DNA of 64,000 bases, taken from the NCBI RefSeq assembly GCF_009676705.1, contig NZ_CP046046.1, positions 1,550,001 through 1,614,000 on the forward strand. Direction: 5' to 3'. This stretch comes from Spiribacter sp. 2438. Its GTDB lineage: Bacteria; Pseudomonadota; Gammaproteobacteria; Nitrococcales; Nitrococcaceae. Shown one piece after another: positions 39,599 through 49,798 of this stretch; the first letter of the stretch is position 1, and the number at the start of each line of letters is the position of its first letter. The position numbers and the translations under genes are program-made. The notes beneath the pieces are model-generated. The model searched no databases. It was given only the letters and a program-made list of their open reading frames with translations, and had not been told where the DNA came from.

Positions 39599-41293
39599 TT
39601 GGATCTAGCCTTCGCCAATATATTCTACGAAATTGCCCTGCTCGTGCTGCTGGCAGCGGCGGTGGGTTTTGTGGGGTTGCTCCTCAAACAGCCCCTGGTG
39701 GTGGCATTCATCGCCGTTGGGGTGCTGGCCGGACCGGATGCCCTTGGGCTGGTCTCCTCCGTGGAGTTCATTGAGACCCTGAGCCAGATATCAATTGCCG
39801 TCCTGCTGTTCCTGGTGGGCCTTAAGCTGGACGTCAGCCTGGTGCGCAATCTGGGAACCGTGGCCCTGGCCACGGGCATCGGGCAGATTCTGTTTACGTC
39901 GCTGTTTGGCTTCATCATCTGCCTGATGCTGGGCTTTAGCCCGCTGGTCTCTCTCTATATCGCGATCGCGCTGACGTTCTCGTCCACCATCATCATCGTC
40001 AAACTGCTGTCCGACAAACAGGAGATTGGCGCGCTCCACGGCAAGATCGCCCTCGGATTTCTGATTGTTCAGGACATCTTCGTGGTGCTTGCGATGGTCA
40101 CCCTGTCCGCCATTGGCGTCGGCGTCGGTGATGAAGTGGCCGGCGTCTGGGAAGTGGCTCAGGTCTTTATCGGCGGCCTGTTGATGCTGGGCGCGGTGAT
40201 TCTTTTCATTCGCTATGTCGCCAATCCAGTCCTCGCGCACATCGCCCGATCTTCGGAGTTAATGGTCATCTTTGCCGTGGGCTGGGCCATCAGCCTGGCG
40301 GCGGCCGGTGATGCCCTGGGATTTGGCAAGGAGCTGGGCGGTCTACTGGCAGGCGTGTCACTGGCCTCGACGCAGTATCGCGAGGCGGTGGCCTCCCGCC
40401 TGGCGTCGCTAAGGGACTTTCTGCTGCTGTTCTTCTTCATTCATCTGGGCGCCAGCCTGCAGCTGGCCACCCTGGGCGACCAGGTGGGACCCGCCGTGGT
40501 GCTCTCGCTGTTCGTCCTGATTGGCAACCCTTTGGTCGTACTGGCCATCATGGGTTTCATGGGATACCGAAAACGGACCGGCTTCCTGGCCGGCCTGACC
40601 GTGGCCCAGATCTCCGAGTTCTCGCTGATTTTCATGGCCATGGCCATCACCATCGGGCACGTCGGCGAAGAGGCCATGGGGCTGGTAACGCTAGTGGGGT
40701 TGGTGACCATTGCCCTCTCGGTCTACATGATCACCTGGTCCCACAAACTGTTCGACTGGCTGGAGCCCTGGCTGGGTGTCTTCGAGCGACAGCATGCACA
40801 CCGGGAAGCCACCGACACTCAGGGAGCGGCGGAAGCCAAAGGGCATGACTTCGTGATTTTCGGGCTGGGGCGATATGGCTGTCGCATCGGCGCGCAGCTG
40901 AGGGATCTCGGATATCGCGTGCTCGGCGTCGACTTTGATCCGGAAGCGCTGACTCACTGGCGGGACATGGGCATGGATGCCGCCTACGGAGACGCCACCG
41001 ACCCGGAGTTTGTGGCCCATCTGGATCTGGGCGACGTCAAAGCGGTGGTCTCCGCCGTTCCCCGGGATCGCGGTGCCCTCACCGAGGCTGATCCCCAGCT
41101 CACCCTGCTGCACGGTTTGCAGGCCGCTAATTTCACCGGCCAGGTGTTTCTGTCGGTCCAGCAAATGGCCGAGGCGGATCGTCTGCTCAACCAGGGGGCC
41201 AGCGTGGTGCTGAAACCTTTCGATGATGCCGCGGATTATGCCGTTCGGCAGCTTACCGGGGGACTGGCGTCAGGCCCGCCAGGGCCCGGATAA
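39599..41293 (+). CDS. KefB/KefC-type cation:proton antiporter (CPA2) with TrkA-N domain
   Basis: A monovalent cation:proton antiporter of the CPA2 family. The 564 residues start with TTG at 39599, with GGGA a few bases upstream. About twelve membrane helices fill roughly 1-385 (with SSTIIIVKLLSD and KELGGLLAGVSLA), followed by a cytoplasmic RCK/TrkA-N domain whose Rossmann motif GLGRYGCRIG is near 420. KefB/KefC antiporters extrude potassium, and EIIA-Ntr controls potassium transport in some bacteria, so the position after the PTS genes is suggestive. The stop ends one base before the tRNA-Met 3' end. Confidence 0.88.
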   Translation: MDLAFANIFYEIALLVLLAAAVGFVGLLLKQPLVVAFIAVGVLAGPDALGLVSSVEFIETLSQISIAVLLFLVGLKLDVSLVRNLGTVALATGIGQILFTSLFGFIICLMLGFSPLVSLYIAIALTFSSTIIIVKLLSDKQEIGALHGKIALGFLIVQDIFVVLAMVTLSAIGVGVGDEVAGVWEVAQVFIGGLLMLGAVILFIRYVANPVLAHIARSSELMVIFAVGWAISLAAAGDALGFGKELGGLLAGVSLASTQYREAVASRLASLRDFLLLFFFIHLGASLQLATLGDQVGPAVVLSLFVLIGNPLVVLAIMGFMGYRKRTGFLAGLTVAQISEFSLIFMAMAITIGHVGEEAMGLVTLVGLVTIALSVYMITWSHKLFDWLEPWLGVFERQHAHREATDTQGAAEAKGHDFVIFGLGRYGCRIGAQLRDLGYRVLGVDFDPEALTHWRDMGMDAAYGDATDPEFVAHLDLGDVKAVVSAVPRDRGALTEADPQLTLLHGLQAANFTGQVFLSVQQMAEADRLLNQGASVVLKPFDDAADYAVRQLTGGLASGPPGPG

Positions 41294-41294
41294 G

Positions 41295-41371
41295 TGGTGG
41301 CTACGGGTGGATTCGAACCACCGACCCCATCATTATGAGTGATGTGCTCTAACCAGCTGAGCTACGTAGCC
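41295..41371 (-). tRNA. tRNA-Met (CAT)
   Basis: A 77-base cloverleaf on the minus strand with an encoded 3' CCA. The acceptor stem pairs GGCTACG with CGTAGCC, the anticodon loop is CTCATAA (anticodon CAT), and the T arm is GGTGGTTCGAATCCACC. The first acceptor pair is a normal G-C, unlike bacterial initiator tRNA, so elongator Met is favoured. It lies about 75 bases downstream of ychF. Confidence 0.95.
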
Positions 41372-41445
41372 ATGTCGGCGGGAGGGAGAAGTATCCAGAG
41401 GCGCGACGGCGGTGTCAAATCCCGTTTTTCCCGCCGGAACGGCCG

Positions 41446-42537
41446 CTACACATTGAAGCGAAAATGGCAGACATCGCCTTCCTGCATCACGTATTCCTTG
41501 CCCTCCAGGCGCATCCGGCCGGCCTCCTTGGCGCCCTGCTCACCCCCCGCCGCGAGGTAGTCCTCGAGCCCGATCACTTCGGCGCGAATGAACCCCCGCT
41601 CGAAGTCGGTGTGGATCCGGCCGGCCGCCTGGGGCGCCGTGGCACCCCGTGAGACCGTCCAGGCTCGCACCTCCCGGGGGCCGGCGGTGAAGAAGGTCAG
41701 CAGATCCAGCAGAGCGTAACCCCCTCGGATCAGGCGATGGAGGCCCGGCTCGGTCAGGCCGTAGGCTGACAGCAGTTCCGCCTGCTCCTCGGCATCCAGC
41801 TGCGAGAGCTCGGCCTCGATGGCCGCGCACAGCGCCACCACACCGGCACCCTCCCGCTCCGCCAGCGCCTCGACAGCCGCCAGCTGCGGGTTATCGGTAA
41901 AGCCTTCCTCGGTGACATTGGCCACATACAGAACCGGTTTGGCGGTCAGCAGGTGCAACTCCTGAATCGCTTCCTGATCGGCGGATTCCAGACCCTGCGC
42001 CCGGACGGGGATGCCCTGGTCCAGCCGACTGGCGATGGACTTGAGGGCATCACGCATGGCGATGGCGGCCTTGTCGTTGGACTTGGCCCGCCGCGCCTGC
42101 CGCTCCATGGCCCGCTCCACCGTATCCAGATCCGCCAGCAGCAACTCGGTGTTTATGGTTTCAATATCCGACAGTGGGTCCACGCGACCTTCGACGTGAT
42201 GAACGTCGTCACTTTCAAAACATCGAACCACGTGAGCAATGGCGTCGGTCTCGCGGATATTGGCCAGGAACTTGTTGCCCAGCCCTTCTCCACGCGAGGC
42301 GCCCGCCACCAGACCGGCGATGTCCACAAACTCCATGGCGGTGGGGACGACATTCTCCGGCTTGACCCGCTCGGCTAACCGGTCGAGGCGCGGGTCGGGC
42401 ACCGGCACGATGCCCACATTCGGGTCAATGGTGCAGAACGGATAGTTCTCTGCCGGAATTTCGTTGCGCGTCAGGGCGTTGAACAACGTGGACTTGCCCA
42501 CGTTGGGCAGCCCCACAATACCGCATTTAAACCCCAT
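41446..42537 (-). CDS. ychF: Redox-regulated ATPase/GTPase YchF
   Basis: YchF is an Obg-family P-loop protein (OLA1 in eukaryotes) that prefers ATP and associates with ribosomes and stress responses. The 363 residues (E. coli 363) have the P-loop GLPNVGKS (9-16), switch region [18 protein letters not shown], a coiled insertion, and a C-terminal TGS domain ending in the conserved [15 protein letters not shown]. It follows pth after 8 bases. Confidence 0.97.
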   Translation of the reverse strand: MGFKCGIVGLPNVGKSTLFNALTRNEIPAENYPFCTIDPNVGIVPVPDPRLDRLAERVKPENVVPTAMEFVDIAGLVAGASRGEGLGNKFLANIRETDAIAHVVRCFESDDVHHVEGRVDPLSDIETINTELLLADLDTVERAMERQARRAKSNDKAAIAMRDALKSIASRLDQGIPVRAQGLESADQEAIQELHLLTAKPVLYVANVTEEGFTDNPQLAAVEALAEREGAGVVALCAAIEAELSQLDAEEQAELLSAYGLTEPGLHRLIRGGYALLDLLTFFTAGPREVRAWTVSRGATAPQAAGRIHTDFERGFIRAEVIGLEDYLAAGGEQGAKEAGRMRLEGKEYVMQEGDVCHFRFNV

Positions 42538-42545
42538 GGTATTCC

Positions 42546-43130
42546 TCAGCTCCTCGTGTGCAGTGTCTGCTGCGCCCGGTCCCAGTCGCCGGTCGCCAGC
42601 AGGCCGGCGATTTCGGCGGCATCGGTGACGGCACCCTCGATCGCCTGTTGTTCCTGCTGGCCAGGGGCGTGGAGGACGTAGCGCACCACCTGATCGCTGT
42701 GCCCCGGATGACCAACGCCCAGGCGCAGTCGGCCGAACTCCCGTGTGCCGGTGGCGGCGATGATGTCCCGTAGCCCGTTATGTCCGCCGTGACCACCGCC
42801 GCGCTTCAGACGCACCACCCCCGGGGGCAGGTCGATTTCATCATGGACCACCAGCATCGACTCCGGTGGTATGCGGTGAAAACGGGCCAGCGCCGTCACC
42901 GAGCGCCCGCTGTGATTCATGTAGGTCAGCGGGCAGAGGAGATGGACATCAAACCCCTCGCCCCGCCAGCGACCCGTCAGCCCCTGGAACTTTCGCTCCG
43001 GACGCAGGGGCAGGTGCTGTCGTGATGCCAGGGCCTCAATAAACCAGAACCCGGCATTATGCCGGGTTCTGGCGTATCCGGAACCGGGATTACCCAGTCC
43101 CACGATCAACTGCACCGGTGGTGCGGACAT
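42546..43130 (-). CDS. pth: Peptidyl-tRNA hydrolase
   Basis: Pth rescues tRNAs from prematurely released peptidyl-tRNA. The 194-residue enzyme shows [21 protein letters not shown], with Asn14 and the catalytic His24, then [12 protein letters not shown] and [11 protein letters not shown]. Length matches E. coli (194). The rplY-pth-ychF order is conserved in gammaproteobacteria. Confidence 0.97.
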   Translation of the reverse strand: MSAPPVQLIVGLGNPGSGYARTRHNAGFWFIEALASRQHLPLRPERKFQGLTGRWRGEGFDVHLLCPLTYMNHSGRSVTALARFHRIPPESMLVVHDEIDLPPGVVRLKRGGGHGGHNGLRDIIAATGTREFGRLRLGVGHPGHSDQVVRYVLHAPGQQEQQAIEGAVTDAAEIAGLLATGDWDRAQQTLHTRS

Positions 43131-43157
43131 GGCGGGTCGCTCAGGGCCGAGCCGGAA

Positions 43158-43841
43158 TTAGCTCGACTCCTCGCCGTCGGAGCCCTCGTCGCCCCCTTCG
43201 GTTGGCGACTCGCCATCGGCCTCGCCCTCGGCCTCTTCGTCTTCTTCCTCCACCGCCTTGCGGGGCGCATGAATGCTGACCAGCACCGGATCGTGATCGG
43301 TTTCCGCATCCAGCCCCGGGAAAACGACACCTTCCGGCGGAGTGACGTCGGAGAGATGAATGGAGCTGCCCATCTCCAGCTCGCTGATGTCGATATCAAT
43401 GGCAGCCGGCAAGTCCTCAGGCAGACATTCGACTTCCACCTCGATGGCATCGTGGTGGACAACGCCGCCACCGACTTTGACCCCCGTGGCCGTCTCCTGG
43501 TTGAGGAAATGAATCGGCACGCTCTGGCGCATCTTCTCGCCGGCCTTGATCCGCAGCAGGTCCATGTGAGTGACCAGTGGCTTGAAGGGGTGCCGTTGCA
43601 GGTCCTTGAGGATGGCTTTCTCGGTCCGCTTGCCCTTCACCTTGACGTCGAGAATCTGCGAGAAGAAAGCCTCCTCCCGCATGAGACGCAACACCTGCTC
43701 TTCGTCCAGGGTCAGAGAGACCGGCTTTTTGCCGGCGCCATAAAGAATGCCCGGGATCTGCTTCGCACGACGCAGGCGGCGGCTCGCACCCTTGCCCTGG
43801 TCACTGCGAACAGTGGCATCCAGTTTCAGTTCAACACTCAT
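43158..43841 (-). CDS. rplY: 50S ribosomal protein L25/general stress protein Ctc
   Basis: L25 binds 5S rRNA. The ATG at 43841, with GGAG about nine bases upstream, gives 227 residues starting SVELKLDATVRSDQGKG. This is the long CTC form: N-terminal 5S-binding domain (about 1-95) plus a C-terminal beta domain (TPPEGVVFPG). The last ~40 residues are almost entirely Glu, Asp, Gly and Ser, an unusually acidic tail. In-frame sequence upstream runs into prs and is not used. Confidence 0.94.
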   Translation of the reverse strand: MSVELKLDATVRSDQGKGASRRLRRAKQIPGILYGAGKKPVSLTLDEEQVLRLMREEAFFSQILDVKVKGKRTEKAILKDLQRHPFKPLVTHMDLLRIKAGEKMRQSVPIHFLNQETATGVKVGGGVVHHDAIEVEVECLPEDLPAAIDIDISELEMGSSIHLSDVTPPEGVVFPGLDAETDHDPVLVSIHAPRKAVEEEDEEAEGEADGESPTEGGDEGSDGEESS

Positions 43842-43890
43842 CGGATCGTTTCTCCATATATGCCCCCGCGACCAGGGGCCTTTGCGGAAG

Positions 43891-44844
43891 TCAGTCGACG
43901 AACAGCTCGCTGACCGACTCATCGTTGTTAACCCGCCGCATGGTCTCGGCGAGCATCTCTGCCAGCGACAGCTGGCGGATCTGGGGACACGCTCTGGCCG
44001 GCTCCGCCAGCGGAATGCTGTCGGTCACCACCAGCTCGTCCAGGTAACTCTGTTCCAGTCGCTCAATCGCCGGGCCGGAAAGGACCGGATGGGTGATGTA
44101 GGCGCAGACTTTGCCCGCGCCCCGTTCCTTGAGCGCCTCTGCTGCCTGACACAGCGTGCCTGCGGTATCGATGATGTCGTCGACAATGATGCAGGTCTTG
44201 TCACGAACATCGCCAATGATGTTCATGACTTCCATTTCATTGGCTCGGGGTCGACGTTTATCGATGATGGCCAAATCGGCGTTATCCAGCCGGCGTGCCA
44301 CGGCGCGGGCGCGCAACACCCCGCCGACGTCCGGCGAGACCACAATCTTGTCCGGATGGGTTTGCCGCCAGATGTCGCCGAGCAGCACCGGCGAAGCGTA
44401 GACGTTGTCCACGGGAATGTTGAAAAAGCCCTGGATCTGGTCGGCGTGCAGGTCCACGGTGACCACGCGATTGATCCCGGCGGCGGTGAGCATGTCGGCG
44501 GTGAGCTTGGCCGAAATGGGGACCCGCTGAGAGCGCGGCCGGCGGTCCTGGCGCGCATAGCCGTAGTAGGGAATCACCGCGGTGATGCGTGCCGCCGACG
44601 ATCGCCGCAACGCATCGGCGATGACCAGCAGTTCCATGAGATTGTCATTGGTCGGAGCGCAGGTGGGCTGGATGATGAAGACATCATGGCCCCGCACATG
44701 CTCGTTCACCTCCACCCGAATCTCGCCATCGCTGAAGCTGGTGACCACAGCGTCCCCCAGGCGGATTTTCAGATGCGAGGCCACGGCTCGGGCCAGGGCG
44801 GGGTTGGCGTTCCCGGTGAACACCATCATGTTTCCGTTTTCCAT
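43891..44844 (-). CDS. prs: Ribose-phosphate pyrophosphokinase (PRPP synthetase)
   Basis: Prs makes PRPP for nucleotide, histidine and tryptophan synthesis. The 317 residues contain [26 protein letters not shown] (the flexible loop), [12 protein letters not shown], and the PRPP-binding [11 protein letters not shown]. Met6 is an alternative start nearer the family consensus (MVFTGNANP). It lies between tRNA-Gln and rplY in the conserved ispE-tRNA-prs-rplY order. Confidence 0.96.
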   Translation of the reverse strand: MENGNMMVFTGNANPALARAVASHLKIRLGDAVVTSFSDGEIRVEVNEHVRGHDVFIIQPTCAPTNDNLMELLVIADALRRSSAARITAVIPYYGYARQDRRPRSQRVPISAKLTADMLTAAGINRVVTVDLHADQIQGFFNIPVDNVYASPVLLGDIWRQTHPDKIVVSPDVGGVLRARAVARRLDNADLAIIDKRRPRANEMEVMNIIGDVRDKTCIIVDDIIDTAGTLCQAAEALKERGAGKVCAYITHPVLSGPAIERLEQSYLDELVVTDSIPLAEPARACPQIRQLSLAEMLAETMRRVNNDESVSELFVD

Positions 44845-44875
44845 CGCGGCGGAATCCTGCGATCGCTGAAAAAAT

Positions 44876-44950
44876 TGGCTGGGGCGGCAGGATTCGAACC
44901 TGCGAATGCGGGGATCAAAACCCCGTGCCTTACCGCTTGGCTACGCCCCA
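44876..44950 (-). tRNA. tRNA-Gln (TTG)
   Basis: A 75-base cloverleaf on the minus strand with encoded CCA: acceptor TGGGGCG with CGCCCCA, anticodon loop TTTTGAT (anticodon TTG), T arm GCAGGTTCGAATCCTGC. It sits 4 bases after the ispE stop and 31 bases before prs, so it is probably cut from a shared transcript. Confidence 0.95.
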
Positions 44951-44954
44951 GTCG

Positions 44955-45809
44955 TCACGAAGGTACAACGCTAAGACGGTCGAGCAGCGGTGACCGGTTG
45001 CTGGCCCGGCAGAGCCAGGTCACCACTCGATTTCCGACCCGCTCGGCTGCCTCGGAGGCCGCCTGGCGGCTGTCAAACCGGCAGAAACAGCAGCCACCGG
45101 TCCCGGATAGCGCCACCGGCCCTTGCTCCCCCAGAACATCCAGGGCCTCTCCCACCGCGGGATGGAGCTGCCTGACCACCGATTCACAGTCGTTCCCGAC
45201 AGCGCCGGCTTCGAAGTCGCGTATTGTTAACTGGGCACCCGGACGTGTCAATTTCATGGCCCGAAACACCGCTCCGGTATCCACGGCGACCCCGGGATCG
45301 GCCACCAGCAGCCAGGGCTCGTCAACCGTCACTGGCCTAAGTTCTTCACCAACCCCCTCGGCCCATGCCGCCTCGCCCGCAACGAAAACCGGAACATCCG
45401 CTCCCAATTCCAAAGCCAGTTTCATGAGTGACGATCGGGGCAGTCGACATTCCCAGAGCCGGTTCAAAGCCACCAGGGTGGTGGCTGCATCAGAACTGCC
45501 ACCGCCCAGCCCGCCACCGGCGGGAATCCGCTTGGTCAGCCGAATGCAAACGCCCTGTTCCACCCCGGCAAAACGTTGCAGGGACCGGGCGGCCCGAACA
45601 GCCAGATCCGCCTCCGGATCAAGCCCGGGCAGCCCCCCCTCGCGGGTCACCATGGGGTCCGCCGTGACCGCAAAGTCCAGCTGATCGGTGGGCTCAATAA
45701 ACTGAAACAGGGTCTGCAATTGATGGTAGCCGTCGCTGCGACGCCCCAGAACCCGCAGAAAGCGATTGATCTTTGCCGGCGCCGGCCATCCCGAGCACCA
45801 TCGCGTCAC
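44955..45809 (-). CDS. ispE: 4-diphosphocytidyl-2-C-methyl-D-erythritol kinase IspE
   Basis: IspE phosphorylates CDP-methylerythritol in the MEP isoprenoid pathway. I use the GTG at 45809, which overlaps the lolB stop as GTGA and gives 284 residues; a GTG five codons upstream (45824) is possible. PAPAKINRFLRVLGRR.DGYH at the N-terminus and IPAGGGLGGGSSDAA in the middle are the GHMP-kinase substrate and ATP motifs. lolB-ispE-tRNA-prs is the usual order. Confidence 0.95.
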   Translation of the reverse strand: MTRWCSGWPAPAKINRFLRVLGRRSDGYHQLQTLFQFIEPTDQLDFAVTADPMVTREGGLPGLDPEADLAVRAARSLQRFAGVEQGVCIRLTKRIPAGGGLGGGSSDAATTLVALNRLWECRLPRSSLMKLALELGADVPVFVAGEAAWAEGVGEELRPVTVDEPWLLVADPGVAVDTGAVFRAMKLTRPGAQLTIRDFEAGAVGNDCESVVRQLHPAVGEALDVLGEQGPVALSGTGGCCFCRFDSRQAASEAAERVGNRVVTWLCRASNRSPLLDRLSVVPS

Positions 45810-46402
45810 GGCCTGACATCCCACTGCCGCACGGCGAGCCGCACACCGATGTCATTGCGACTGACCGCGACGCGCCCCGGCAACGGATAGTCATCAGCGG
45901 TCTGGTAGTCGTCATACCGAACGTCCCAGCCTCCCTGCTGCATCGCCAGGGCGCGGCCCGCTTCGTCCACCCGGACACGACCGTCCAACCAGGGCACTGG
46001 CTGCCCCACCACCCACCAGCGCAGGAATTCCACCGGCAGGTCATAACCGGTGACGGCCTGCATCAATTCGGCGGGACTGCCGGCTGAATGGCGCTGGCCA
46101 TCCGCTGTGGCCAGTATCGCCTGGCCTTCTTCGCCGGTCACCCGTACCCGACCTGCCCCCAGGGCGCCCCGCAGATCAATCTGATAACCGCCAGCCGTTT
46201 CGCGCCAGCGAATGCTGACCGTGGCCGACTGATCCGCAGCCGTCATCGAGACCCGGCCATCAAGCTGCCAGGCCGTCGGTGCGGGCGGCGCCTGCCATGC
46301 TTCGAGGGCCTGCCACTCGCCGGTGACATGGGGGGCTGGTGGCCGCACCGCGCAGGCACTGAGGGTGATGAGGCTGACGAGCACAAGCGCCATCATTCTC
46401 AT
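45806..46402 (-). CDS. lolB: Outer membrane lipoprotein receptor LolB
   Basis: LolB receives lipoproteins from LolA and inserts them into the outer membrane. The 198-residue precursor has a short signal ending in the lipobox LSAC (Cys16). The mature part matches the LolB beta-barrel, with WQLDGRVSMTAADQSATVSIRW and GYDLPVEFLRWWVVGQP. It overlaps the TPR gene and ispE by 4 bases each. Confidence 0.93.
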   Translation of the reverse strand: MRMMALVLVSLITLSACAVRPPAPHVTGEWQALEAWQAPPAPTAWQLDGRVSMTAADQSATVSIRWRETAGGYQIDLRGALGAGRVRVTGEEGQAILATADGQRHSAGSPAELMQAVTGYDLPVEFLRWWVVGQPVPWLDGRVRVDEAGRALAMQQGGWDVRYDDYQTADDYPLPGRVAVSRNDIGVRLAVRQWDVRP

Positions 46403-47364
46403 GGCGTCAACCGCTCCAGGGTCTCCTGCAGAACCGGATGATCCGCCGAGTGCTCCAGGGCTTCGTCCCAGATGTCTCGCGCCTCGTCGCGATGATTCAG
46501 CATCCAGAGCACTTCCCCCAGGTGGGCGGCGATTTCCGCATCACCCTCGGTTAAGGCGAAAGCCCGGCGCAGATACTCCAGTGCCTCGTTCATGCGCCCC
46601 TGACGATAGGCTGCCCAACCCATGCTGTCGATGATCGCCGGGTCATCGGGCCGCAGCCTATAGGCCTTTTTGATGAGCTCAGCGCCTTCATCCACCCGGG
46701 CGGTGGCATCCACCAGGGTATACCCCAGGGCGTTGAGAAAATGCGGGTTGTCCGGCTCCTCGGCATGCAGGTCCGCCAGATCGTCAATACCCGCCTGCAG
46801 CTGTCCCCCCATGACCCGGCTCAGCGCTCTTCCGTAGCGCAGCACGAGGCTCCGGGGCTCCAGGGCAAGTCCGCGTTCAAAGGCCGCGATGCTGCCGGGG
46901 TAATCGCGTTCCTGGCGGAGCATGCGCCCTTTGATGCCCAGAGCGTCGGTCTTGAGCAGACGCGCCATGTCCGCATTGCCGGATTCCAGCGCCGCCCAGC
47001 GGTCCGCCAGCGTCAGGGTCTGCTCGGGGTCACGCGCCAGCACGGCCACCTGCAGCGCGCGGGCGATCAGGGCGGGATCCCGAGAATCCTCTGCCGCCAA
47101 CCCATAGTGATGACTGGCCGCCGCCAGCTGCCCGCGGTTCACCGCAAGCTCCGCCAGCAAAACCCGGGTCAACGGCGATTCCGTCCCGGCCGCGACCGGC
47201 GAAACATCGTGCTCAAGGCGGATTTCGGCGCGCTCCGACTCCGCCGGTGGCGGCTCGCCGGGCGAGCTGCAACCGGTCAGCAGGACAGCCAGTGCCAACG
47301 TCAGCAGGCTTACGGGGACCACCCGCCATGCTGTCAATCGACGGAATTTAGCGAAACTCCTCAT
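46399..47364 (-). CDS. TPR-repeat lipoprotein upstream of lolB
   Basis: A predicted lipoprotein with tetratricopeptide repeats. The 321 residues have a basic N-terminus, a hydrophobic segment and a lipobox LTGC (Cys32). TPR-like units follow from about residue 65; the best is PAIIDSMGWAAYRQGRMNEALEYLRRAF. Similar TPR proteins beside lolB/hemA in Pseudomonas and relatives are much longer (close to 600 residues as I recall), so this copy seems compact. Function is unknown; the position suggests an envelope scaffold. It is divergent from hemA. Confidence 0.85.
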   Translation of the reverse strand: MRSFAKFRRLTAWRVVPVSLLTLALAVLLTGCSSPGEPPPAESERAEIRLEHDVSPVAAGTESPLTRVLLAELAVNRGQLAAASHHYGLAAEDSRDPALIARALQVAVLARDPEQTLTLADRWAALESGNADMARLLKTDALGIKGRMLRQERDYPGSIAAFERGLALEPRSLVLRYGRALSRVMGGQLQAGIDDLADLHAEEPDNPHFLNALGYTLVDATARVDEGAELIKKAYRLRPDDPAIIDSMGWAAYRQGRMNEALEYLRRAFALTEGDAEIAAHLGEVLWMLNHRDEARDIWDEALEHSADHPVLQETLERLTP

Positions 47365-47380
47365 CAGGGCTTTACTATAC

Positions 47381-47408
47381 TTGTCTGGGGAATTTGCTGC
47401 CCTACAAT
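47381..47408 (+). promoter_or_regulatory. Probable hemA promoter
   Basis: TTGTCT (47381-47386) and TACAAT (47403-47408) are 16 bases apart, predicting a start near 47415, about 22 bases before the hemA ATG. It fills the 72-base divergent gap. Confidence 0.55.
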
Positions 47409-47436
47409 CTGCGTCGTCCCAACCAATCGGATCTCA

Positions 47437-48717
47437 ATGCCTGTCGTCTGCCTGGGTCTCAATCACAAGTCGGCCCCGCTTGCCGTTCGCGAGCAGGTGG
47501 TACTGCCTGCGGAACGCCTGGATGCCGCTCTCGAGGCGCTGTCGGCTCGGCCGGGAGTGCGGGAGGCGGCCGTGGTTTCCACCTGCAATCGCACCGAGAT
47601 CTATGCCGTGCTGGCCCCCGAGGCCACCCCGGCGATTCTGCAGCGCTGGCTGGAAAATGAGCACGAGCTGACCCGTGAGTGGCTATCACCCTACCTGTAT
47701 CGTCTCGAAGAGCAGGAGGCAATCCGCCATTTGCTGCGAGTGGCGGCGGGTCTGGATTCGCTGGTGCTCGGCGAGCCTCAGATCCTCGGGCAGGCCAAAA
47801 TTGCCTACCACTCTGCCTCCCGGGCGGGCCTGCTGGGGCAGATCCTGCAGCGGCTGTTCCAGCATGCCTTCTCGGTCGCCAAACGGGTCCGCACCGAAAC
47901 CGACATCGGCTCCCGGCCGGTATCCGTCGCCTCAATCGCTGTCACGCTGGCACGGCAGATCTTCGGAGACCTGACCAGTCAGCGGGCGCTGCTGATCGGG
48001 GCCGGCGAAATGATCGAAATGACCGTCCGTCACCTGAGCGAGCAGGGCATGACGGATCTGATCATTGCCAACCGCAGTCTCCCGCGGGCGGAACGGATCG
48101 CCACCGCCTGTCGGGGTCAGGCGATTTCCCTGGCGGAGCTTCCCAACACCGTCGCCGGCGCTGACATCATTGTCAGCTGCACGGCGAGCAATGAGCCCAT
48201 TCTGGGCTATGACGACATACAGCAGGCCATGAAATCCCGCCGCCATCGGCCCTGCTTTATCGTTGATCTGGCGGTCCCGCGGGACATCGAAGCCAGCGTC
48301 GAAAAGCTGCCGGACATCTATCTGTATACCGTCGATGACCTGCGCCATGTCAGCGAACAGGGACAACGTTCCCGGGCCGCCGCGGCGGACGATGCAGAGC
48401 GCATTATCACCGAGCAGGCGGATGCATTCATCGACTGGCTCCGGACCCTGGATGCGGTGGGTGCCATCCGACGCTTCCGGCAGGCGGCCGAGCGGGACCG
48501 TAACGAAGCGCTGCAACAGGCACGCCGCCAGATCGAGGCGGGTCAACCGGTGGATGCCGTGCTCGAGAAGCTGGCTCACCGACTGACCCGCAAGCTTCTG
48601 CATGCGCCGACCATGGGCCTCCGGGACGCCGCCCGGAGCGGCAAAGACTCGGTCATCCAGCAGAGCCAGCGCATGCTGGGCGTTAATGACAGCGAAGACG
48701 AACACCACAATGAATGA
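47437..48717 (+). CDS. hemA: Glutamyl-tRNA reductase HemA
   Basis: HemA reduces glutamyl-tRNA to glutamate-1-semialdehyde, starting the C5 pathway to heme. The ATG at 47437 gives 426 residues. The catalytic cysteine is Cys50 in [28 protein letters not shown] and the NADPH-binding [13 protein letters not shown] follow, then a C-terminal dimerisation helix. It overlaps prfA by 8 bases, the common hemA-prfA coupling. Confidence 0.97.
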   Translation: MPVVCLGLNHKSAPLAVREQVVLPAERLDAALEALSARPGVREAAVVSTCNRTEIYAVLAPEATPAILQRWLENEHELTREWLSPYLYRLEEQEAIRHLLRVAAGLDSLVLGEPQILGQAKIAYHSASRAGLLGQILQRLFQHAFSVAKRVRTETDIGSRPVSVASIAVTLARQIFGDLTSQRALLIGAGEMIEMTVRHLSEQGMTDLIIANRSLPRAERIATACRGQAISLAELPNTVAGADIIVSCTASNEPILGYDDIQQAMKSRRHRPCFIVDLAVPRDIEASVEKLPDIYLYTVDDLRHVSEQGQRSRAAAADDAERIITEQADAFIDWLRTLDAVGAIRRFRQAAERDRNEALQQARRQIEAGQPVDAVLEKLAHRLTRKLLHAPTMGLRDAARSGKDSVIQQSQRMLGVNDSEDEHHNE

Positions 48718-49798
48718 CAATTTGCGCCGCAAGCTCGAAAAACTGAGCGAGCGCCACGAGGAAATCGAGGGCCTGCTGGCCGATCCAGACGTGATTGCTG
48801 ACCAGACCCGTTTCACCGGCCTGTCCCGGGAATACGCTCGCCTGGAACCCCTGGTGCGGACGCTGGCGGCACACCGCCAGGCCTCCGAGGATCTGGACAC
48901 CGCTGAGGAGATGCGCAGCAGTGCTGACGAAGCGCTTCGGTCCATGGGTGAGGAAGAGGCGGACAGTGCACAGGCCCGAATTGAGGCTCTGGAGTCCGAG
49001 CTAAAGCTGCTGATGCTGCCGGAGGATCCCAATGACGCCCGGAACACCTATCTGGAAATACGGGCCGGCACCGGCGGGGATGAGGCGGCGCTGTTCGCCG
49101 GTGACCTGTTGCGCATGTATCTTCGCTACGCGGAGAACCGGGGCTGGCGGACCGAGATCATCAGCGAGAGCCACGGCGAGCAGGGTGGCTACCGGGAAGT
49201 GGTGGCCCGAATTGCCGGCGACCGGGTTTACTCCCGTCTGAAATTCGAATCCGGGGCACACCGGGTTCAGCGGGTGCCCGCGACGGAATCCCAGGGGCGA
49301 ATCCACACCTCCGCCTGCACCGTGGCCGTCCTGCCTGAGGCCGAGGCGCTGGACGACATCGACATCAACCCGGCGGATCTGCGCATTGACACTTTCCGGG
49401 CCTCTGGTGCCGGTGGTCAGCACGTTAACAAGACCGACTCCGCCGTGCGGGTGACCCACCTCCCCACCGGCGTCGTGGTGGAGTGCCAGGATGAGCGGTC
49501 TCAGCACAAGAACCGCGCCAAGGCCCTCGGGCTACTTCAGGCCCGGTTAATGGACGCGCGTCAGGAGGCGGCGGATACCGAGCGCACGGAAACCCGGCGA
49601 TTGCTGGTGGGAAGTGGTGATCGGTCCGAGCGCATTCGGACCTACAATTTTCCGCAGGGCCGGGTGACCGATCACCGGATCAACCTGACGCTTTACAAGC
49701 TCGAGGAAGTGCTCTCGGGGTCGCTGGATCACGTTATCGAACCGCTGGTCAGCGAGCACCAGGCCGACCAACTGGCCGCCCTGGCCAACGAGCACTGA
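48710..49798 (+). CDS. prfA: Peptide chain release factor 1
   Basis: RF1 ends translation at UAA and UAG. With the ATG at 48710 it has 362 residues. The catalytic GGQ loop is intact ([16 protein letters not shown]), as are [16 protein letters not shown] and [18 protein letters not shown]. PrmC, encoded 2 kb away, would methylate the GGQ glutamine. The stop directly abuts that of dksA on the other strand. Confidence 0.97.
   Translation: MNDNLRRKLEKLSERHEEIEGLLADPDVIADQTRFTGLSREYARLEPLVRTLAAHRQASEDLDTAEEMRSSADEALRSMGEEEADSAQARIEALESELKLLMLPEDPNDARNTYLEIRAGTGGDEAALFAGDLLRMYLRYAENRGWRTEIISESHGEQGGYREVVARIAGDRVYSRLKFESGAHRVQRVPATESQGRIHTSACTVAVLPEAEALDDIDINPADLRIDTFRASGAGGQHVNKTDSAVRVTHLPTGVVVECQDERSQHKNRAKALGLLQARLMDARQEAADTERTETRRLLVGSGDRSERIRTYNFPQGRVTDHRINLTLYKLEEVLSGSLDHVIEPLVSEHQADQLAALANEH

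Noticed and set aside
43747-45684. A 645-codon plus-strand frame opposite prs, tRNA-Gln and ispE
   Set aside because: It runs through a tRNA gene and across several real genes on the other strand, so it is a composition artefact.
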